From Candolleomyces eurysporus (Eukaryota; Basidiomycota; Agaricomycetes; Agaricales; Psathyrellaceae), in the NCBI GenBank assembly GCA_027579435.1, contig JANBPK010000807.1, positions 1-64,000 on the forward strand: a DNA stretch of 64,000 bases, read 5' to 3'. The notes under the pieces are model-generated. The model searched no databases, had not been told where the DNA came from, and worked only from the letters and a program-made list of their open reading frames with translations. Made by a program: the position numbers and the translations under genes. Of the stretch, positions 59,150 to 64,000 are shown in pieces; the stretch's first letter is position 1, and every line of letters starts with the position of its first letter.

Positions 59150-61575
59150 ACCAGTGATCCAGCGTGCTTGGGCCAACAGGAACCGATGTTTGGATCAGAC
59201 ATGTCGACCAAACAAATGGACATTCTATGCTCATCCATTTGTCATGACGGTTGCCCCACCATGTGTACATAATCACAGAAGAGCTCCGAGTCGGAATCAA
59301 TCCGTATGATCATGAATTTATTAGGGGGTATTTTATTAGGGGGTATAGATTATGTACCTAGTGCCGAGATGGCTTAGAACGCTCCTTGGCGGACGTAGCG
59401 CGTCTAGGCTTTCGGCGGAGCGTTATGGTGGAGACCACAGTTTCGGTCATGGTAATGAACTTGGTCTCTAGGATAGTGACTGTCGGATTTACCAGCTTCT
59501 CCGGATCGTCTTGAAGGTACTCGAGCGTTTCCTCTTCAAATTCGATGTCGTCGTCCTCCAAATCATCTTCGACCGATGTATCCACTGGCGCTGTATCTTC
59601 TGGAAGTGGCGCCCCTTCCTTACTCGTCTCAATGTCGTCCATTTCTTCAATCGCTTTTACGATTGCCGACTCCGTTTCGATTGGTAAAGGCCTGAAGTAA
59701 GAAAAGACGACTTCATCCGGGAGACCAGACTCCAATGCGAGAGCTGTGGTTCTTGGTTCATCGCCCCATATTTTCCAGGGGACTGCTGCGCTCTTCAGAA
59801 GCTGAAGCAAAAGGTTTTGGGAAAGGTCGCCGGCAAAGGGATGAAGGACCAGACTCTCCCTCCAGGTTAATACTGAGATCGATACGACGCTTGCGAGCAG
59901 AATTATGACGATTTTGAGCTATGAATCGGGCTATCAGCAAAACAGTTTGATTGAGATACTCCAGAGAGATCAGACACGAACTTTGAAAAACTTGAACAAT
60001 GCTATTCCAAACCCTTTGACATAAGAAACCATCATTTCTGATAGAGCTTCGAGTAGAAGAAGGAGTAAAGGTTCCCTAATATTCGGGGCCAGTCGTGCAT
60101 TATTCTCTGTGGCCGTGCTCGGTGCCTCCGCTGAAGGGGGCTTACTGATCGAAACGACCTGTATTGTGGGCGACAGACACTCCGTTACAGCCCACGCAAT
60201 CAAATATGACTCTGATGATAGGCATGCAACTGTCTGGGGTATCCGCTCATGAATCAGAACGGCTGCGTCATGAGAAACATTGAAACTTACGAGAAGCTGG
60301 GAAGGGTAACGGACTGGATTTCCCGACGCAATCTGCCGCACCCCATCCAACCCGTTACCACCAATGATCGCCGATCCGGTGTTATGGCCGCATACGAAGG
60401 ACTTCTCCCCTAAGAAGAAGATAGGGAGCATGTAGTTGCTCTCGAGGTAATCATCTTCGACTGCCGTTGTCGAGATGAATTGGCTGGAATTCACATCAAA
60501 CCAATCAACACCTGAGCGTAGATTCGTCGCGGCAATCAGCTTTTTGGATGGTGAAATCGCGAAAGATCCCCTGTGGGGCGTGTGTCAATGAGAAGTCTAT
60601 CAAGGTGTGAGTGCAACCTACAATTGGGATGCGTGAGGAGCTTCAATAGTCCATGAGGTCTTAGGAATCGCTGTTGATATGTCGACCGCCCTGTATATAG
60701 AGTGACCGTCAGTCGATGAGAAAATGAACATAGTTCTGGTGAACGCACACAATTTTGGAGAAGAGTCCGATGCAGATGACGGTATCCGAGAGCCACTCGA
60801 GCTTTATAGGCCATGGGTGACTCCTCACAGGCAAACTCTGAATGGACCGTCCATTCTCGGTCAGTTCCATCCACACTAGTCTTCCAACATATACTCGGGC
60901 AGTGGTGGCGTCGGTCCCTGCCCTTCGTTTCAACGTTCATTTTCAGAGAAGTCGGTACGCATACGCACCTGGCAAAGGGAGGTCGAGCAGTCTGACCGTG
61001 TAGTCGTAGGCCACGGCAAGAATAGACGAGGACGGATTGAGAGCCATGCTTGTCACCAATGCAGGAACAAAGCCGCTAGTTAATGTAGGAGGATTCTGTA
61101 GTAAATGAAAGGTTTGAGTTCGATGCAAAGTAGTCGAAAGCACAACTCTACCTCCGTGAAATTGGTGCCACGGTAGGTGACACAGTTGATGAACCCATTG
61201 GAAGAAGCGATGAAAAGAGGGCGTCCAGTCTGAGTTACGGGCCCCCACAGTAGAGCACTGACTTTGACTGAAGTCCCTGCGTTGAGACTTTGAACCTTTC
61301 TACCACTATCTCGCACACTCCGTATCTGAGGGCAATATCAATGAGATATTAGAGTGAGTTTTGAACAAGCATGAACTGACGCTGACGGTTCCTGAGATGG
61401 TTGCGGTAGCTAGATATTCGCCATCTGGAGACAAGGCGATGCTTGTGAGCTCTTCGCTGCTGTCGACTTGAGATGACTGGTAAGCCAACTGGTTCGCCAT
61501 AAGCGCCATTGCGATATTGAGCTCGTCATGATCAACGAGGTTGAAAGTTGGTGTCCTGGATCCGGCATCGAGCAT
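59150..61575 (-). repeat. 2.4-kb duplicated segment, right copy
   Basis: Inverted copy of 24869-27292, including ~200 bp beyond the stop codon of C2. It would give an inverted repeat with arms about 32 kb apart. Confidence 0.85.
59358..61575 (-). CDS. WD40-like membrane-anchored protein C2
   Basis: Exons 61575-61381, 61325-61152, 61095-60969, 60917-60749, 60690-60622, 60570-60291, 60233-59982, 59918-59358; 608 residues, no N and no frame defect. Same architecture as C1: WD-like blades (LTSIALSPDGEYLATATISG), one transmembrane helix (KIVIILLASVVSISVLTW, from about residue 424), then an acidic tail (VEDDLEDDDIEFEEE). It differs from C1 mainly by an extra A-K-E-R near the end, loss of an S-A pair before the helix, and a different first dozen residues. 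The tail differs from C1 at about 17 of 146 residues, many of them amino-acid-changing substitutions, which suggests relaxed or diversifying selection there. It lies upstream of G on the same strand. Confidence 0.87.
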
Positions 61576-62029
61576 GTTTCTTGGAGGAATGCGAGGCAGG
61601 GGAGCTGCTTAAGTAAATATATCAGTTATAGGCAACAGCGTGTGCGCGGTTGAGCCGACTATTTTGGCAAGGACGTTCCTATTTTTCGGCGGATCGTGAG
61701 CTGCATACCATGAGTTATCTGGGTTTAACGATCGTCGGTTAAAAGGGTACAATGGAAGGCATGCACATCATGGGTGCTCACCTATCTCGGTCGGCTTGTA
61801 TTATGACGGCTCTCGCTCTTGTAAAAAGATGCCATGCATACGTTTGCAGGTTAGACTTCTTGGTTCATATTTTGTGTAAGACATTCCATGAGCTCCGTAG
61901 GTCGTACACCATGCCCCGCTCTCATTACACCGACCGAAAGAAAGCGGAGTGGAGTAGCAGACAAGGGCGAAGTAATCATACTCAAAGATACTCAAAGAAA
62001 AGGGAGCGGCTGGCCGGCCACTCCTTCAC
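61576..62029. other. Upstream region of C2
   Basis: Promoter-side region of C2. Plus-strand frames here are shadows. No TATA box could be assigned with confidence. Confidence 0.4.
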
Positions 62030-62064
62030 CACGAGAATTTGGGTCTGGGAGCCATTTACTCGTG
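62030..62064 (-). repeat. 35-nt hairpin repeat, copy 3
   Basis: CACGAG / CTCGTG arms, 35 nt as in the other copies. Read on the minus strand it matches copy 2 at about 28 of 35 positions and is preceded by GGT in all three copies. It lies 455 bp above the start of C2, in the same orientation to C as copy 2. Confidence 0.6.
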
Positions 62065-64000
62065 ACCTTTTGTCTACGTAACTTGTTCGGCGCGCTACTC
62101 CGGAGACTTATATGTCACACGAAAGTCATAGATTTCCTTTCTCAGTACTTCTTTTCCACGTTTCTCGGTACACAACCTCAGGTAGAAACATTCGGCGTAG
62201 GATGAACTAACCCTTAAGCTACTAAACAATTTTATATAGCACAAAATGTTAAGGAGCGATAGGAAAACTAATCTGAATGGAGCGTTCATGACGGCCTTTA
62301 GCCGAAGATCCAGACAACGAGGGCGAACGGTGATGGCAAAAGCTGAGCCAGTTTGGATTCTGGAATTGCCGAGCTGGATTGGGTTGAGTGCTTTGACAAG
62401 ACGGAGATGCGTAGCAAAGGCTCGAACGGTGCTGTTGAGAATGGCGGGCAGTTTGAGTGCTGGGATAGGTATATTGAGCTCTTCAGCATGAGTTTGCTTT
62501 CGTTGGCAGCAGTAGCGTGTTTGTTTGGTGGCTGTCGCATGGAGCTGAAGAACAGCTCAACGGCGGAGCCAAAGGTCACGATTAAAATGCTCGAATCTGA
62601 GAACGTGGGTCTAGTGGGAACTCTTCGACTAGTCGCCTTATCATCAACGACTTTGCAAGGGTCGGGAGTGATCGCGTGAATTTCAAGGGTTGGAATAGCC
62701 ATCGGCGTGTTGAGGAATCGTTCGAAAACGTTCATGAAACACTGTGGGTCTTTAAACGGTGCAACATGTTGAAGGGAATGGCAGTAGAGATCGAGGAATC
62801 ACACTGAGCAGCTGTGAAGCCAACCGGAGCGGTGGGGAATGTTTCCTTCGTGGTTGGTAGTGTTTCGACCGGATGGGATGTTGGGTCTGAAAGCTGGTGA
62901 CAATATTTAATGCGGAGCAATGGGATTTCGTGAGACACATGATGGATGGTGTTTGAAGCATCTGACGATGCGATTGGGATGCTCTCTGGGGCATCGGACA
63001 GACAGGAGGAGAGCTGGGAATCAACAATTATGACGTTGTCAGATGGGACAGCTCGATAACGGGAAGTTAACAGGATAATATCTTCGATCTTCCATTAATT
63101 GTCTGGATGATATGCTGGGAACTGGTTTCGAAGCTGGGAGAGGACTCGATGGCTAAAGGGTGACGAAGGGGCTTGAAGGAGCTGGTTGGAACGGTTGATT
63201 TCGAATAGACTGCTTTTTCTTGACAAAGTATTGTGAGACGGCCTGAAAGCGTCACCAGAACTCTCTGAATTCGGCCGGATTTTGCATGAGCTGCGAGTTG
63301 GTCGTCAAATTAAGGTGTGGGAGGTCGCTGTTGTTGTATCGGTGGCTGTCTTCTGCGCCTGTATAATTGTAGGTGAGGAGCTTCTTGTACTCCTCCCATT
63401 TTACTTCTACCTCTTTCTCGGAGATGAGACACTTCCAGAAAAGACGATATTCCAACGTAGGCGCAAAGCGAATGGGACTGGAGATCCGATCTGAGAGAGG
63501 GAAATTGTATTCGTCGCAAAGATCTTCGAATTCTTCGAGAAATCGTTCAGAATGTGTACGGTTCCTCGTCCTGGTCAGGAGCGTTGTGGCCATAGCGTCC
63601 TGGGAGCGATTTGGTTGGCCTGAGACTGTTGTAAGGCATTGATGAACGGAAAGGGAGATGTGAGGCGACTGGGGGACTTGGGAGACGTGTGGAGGCCAGG
63701 AGCAAGCCTATGGTAAACGGGGGAAATGAGATCGTCCAGGACAGTTAGAGCACTCCAAGCTTTAGGTGATTTTGTCAAGTCCGAAGATTGGCGAAGTAAA
63801 TGGGTGTGACACTGAAGAGAGGTCTAGAACCTCCTTGCGGTGGGCTCCAGCTGTGAGAGAGCTCAATATGAAGGGGTGTCGAGACAACGAAGGCTAGATA
63901 GCTGACAGCTCGGTGTGAGGAGGCAGAACGAGTGTATTCTTGACTACGCTAAGTGCAGACAAGATTGATGACGACGAGAGGCGGGACGAATTATAACGAA
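62065..64000 (-). other. Right end, probable unresolved gene(s)
   Basis: Protein-like minus-strand stretches at 63575-63778 (VLDDLISPVYHRLAPGLHTS), 63252-63593 (starts with a true ATG: MATTLLTRTRNRTHSERFLE, then EEFEDLCDEYNFPLSDRIS) and about 63150-63240 (QYFVKKKQSIRNQPF) suggest a multi-exon gene entering from the right edge or starting at 63593. Frames below 63.15 kb (62298-63027) are open but not convincing. No intron set closes and no family is recognised. Confidence 0.3.

Noticed and set aside
59758..59940. Basic C-terminal frame (ARKRR...) as the end of C2
   Set aside because: A different acceptor (TTCATAG) joins to the frame with the membrane helix and acidic tail, with closing phase and the same structure in C1.
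1..64000. CRISPR arrays, bacterial operons, ribosome binding sites
   Set aside because: No regularly spaced repeats, and gene structure is eukaryotic with spliceosomal introns.

Overview
The window looks like nuclear DNA of a mushroom-forming basidiomycete (Agaricomycetes). The evidence is dense genes on both strands, many short introns (mostly 46-66 bp, GT...AG with CTNAY-like branch sites), a eukaryotic tRNA-Ser with a poly-T terminator, and families typical of agaricomycete accessory regions: F-box-like, MYND, JmjC-like and Tnp2-type transposase proteins. All gene models were spliced by hand and kept only where exon phases close. There were no database searches, so family names rest on recognised motifs.

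Layout. 1-7 kb: a Pro/Ser-rich gene leaving the left edge, tRNA-Ser(AGA), and a poorly resolved multi-exon membrane-protein-like region. 7-12 kb: decayed copies of three genes that have better copies elsewhere in the window (a GLPRNAY-type family protein and two F-box-like proteins, the second split and partly inverted). 14.7-19 kb: the intact GLPRNAY-type gene and an F-box/LRR gene. 19.9-28 kb: a large JmjC-like gene (F), a WD40-like membrane protein (C1) and a decayed fragment of an unknown gene (E'). 28.4-32.5 kb: a Tnp2-like transposase. 32.8-45.8 kb: two MYND paralogues (H, I), a convergent F-box-like pair (A2, B) and a small unknown gene (J). 47.3-51.4 kb: an F-box-like gene (K) and a decayed 2OG-oxygenase-like gene. 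51.8-61.6 kb: unknown gene E, a second large JmjC-like gene (G) and WD40-like membrane protein C2, all on the minus strand. The right end is unresolved.

Main theme: the window is largely made of duplicated gene modules. The same three gene families (C, JmjC-like, E) occur in inverted orientation at 19.9-27.9 kb and 51.8-61.6 kb. In the left module the JmjC iron-binding residues are intact and E is a pseudogene; in the right module E is intact and the JmjC metal ligands are gone. The convergent F-box-like pair at 36.5-40.5 kb has a decayed, rearranged copy at 8.4-11.9 kb. Eleven isolated N characters are scattered in the sequence; deleting five of them restores open reading frames, so several apparent frameshifts are assembly artefacts rather than mutations.
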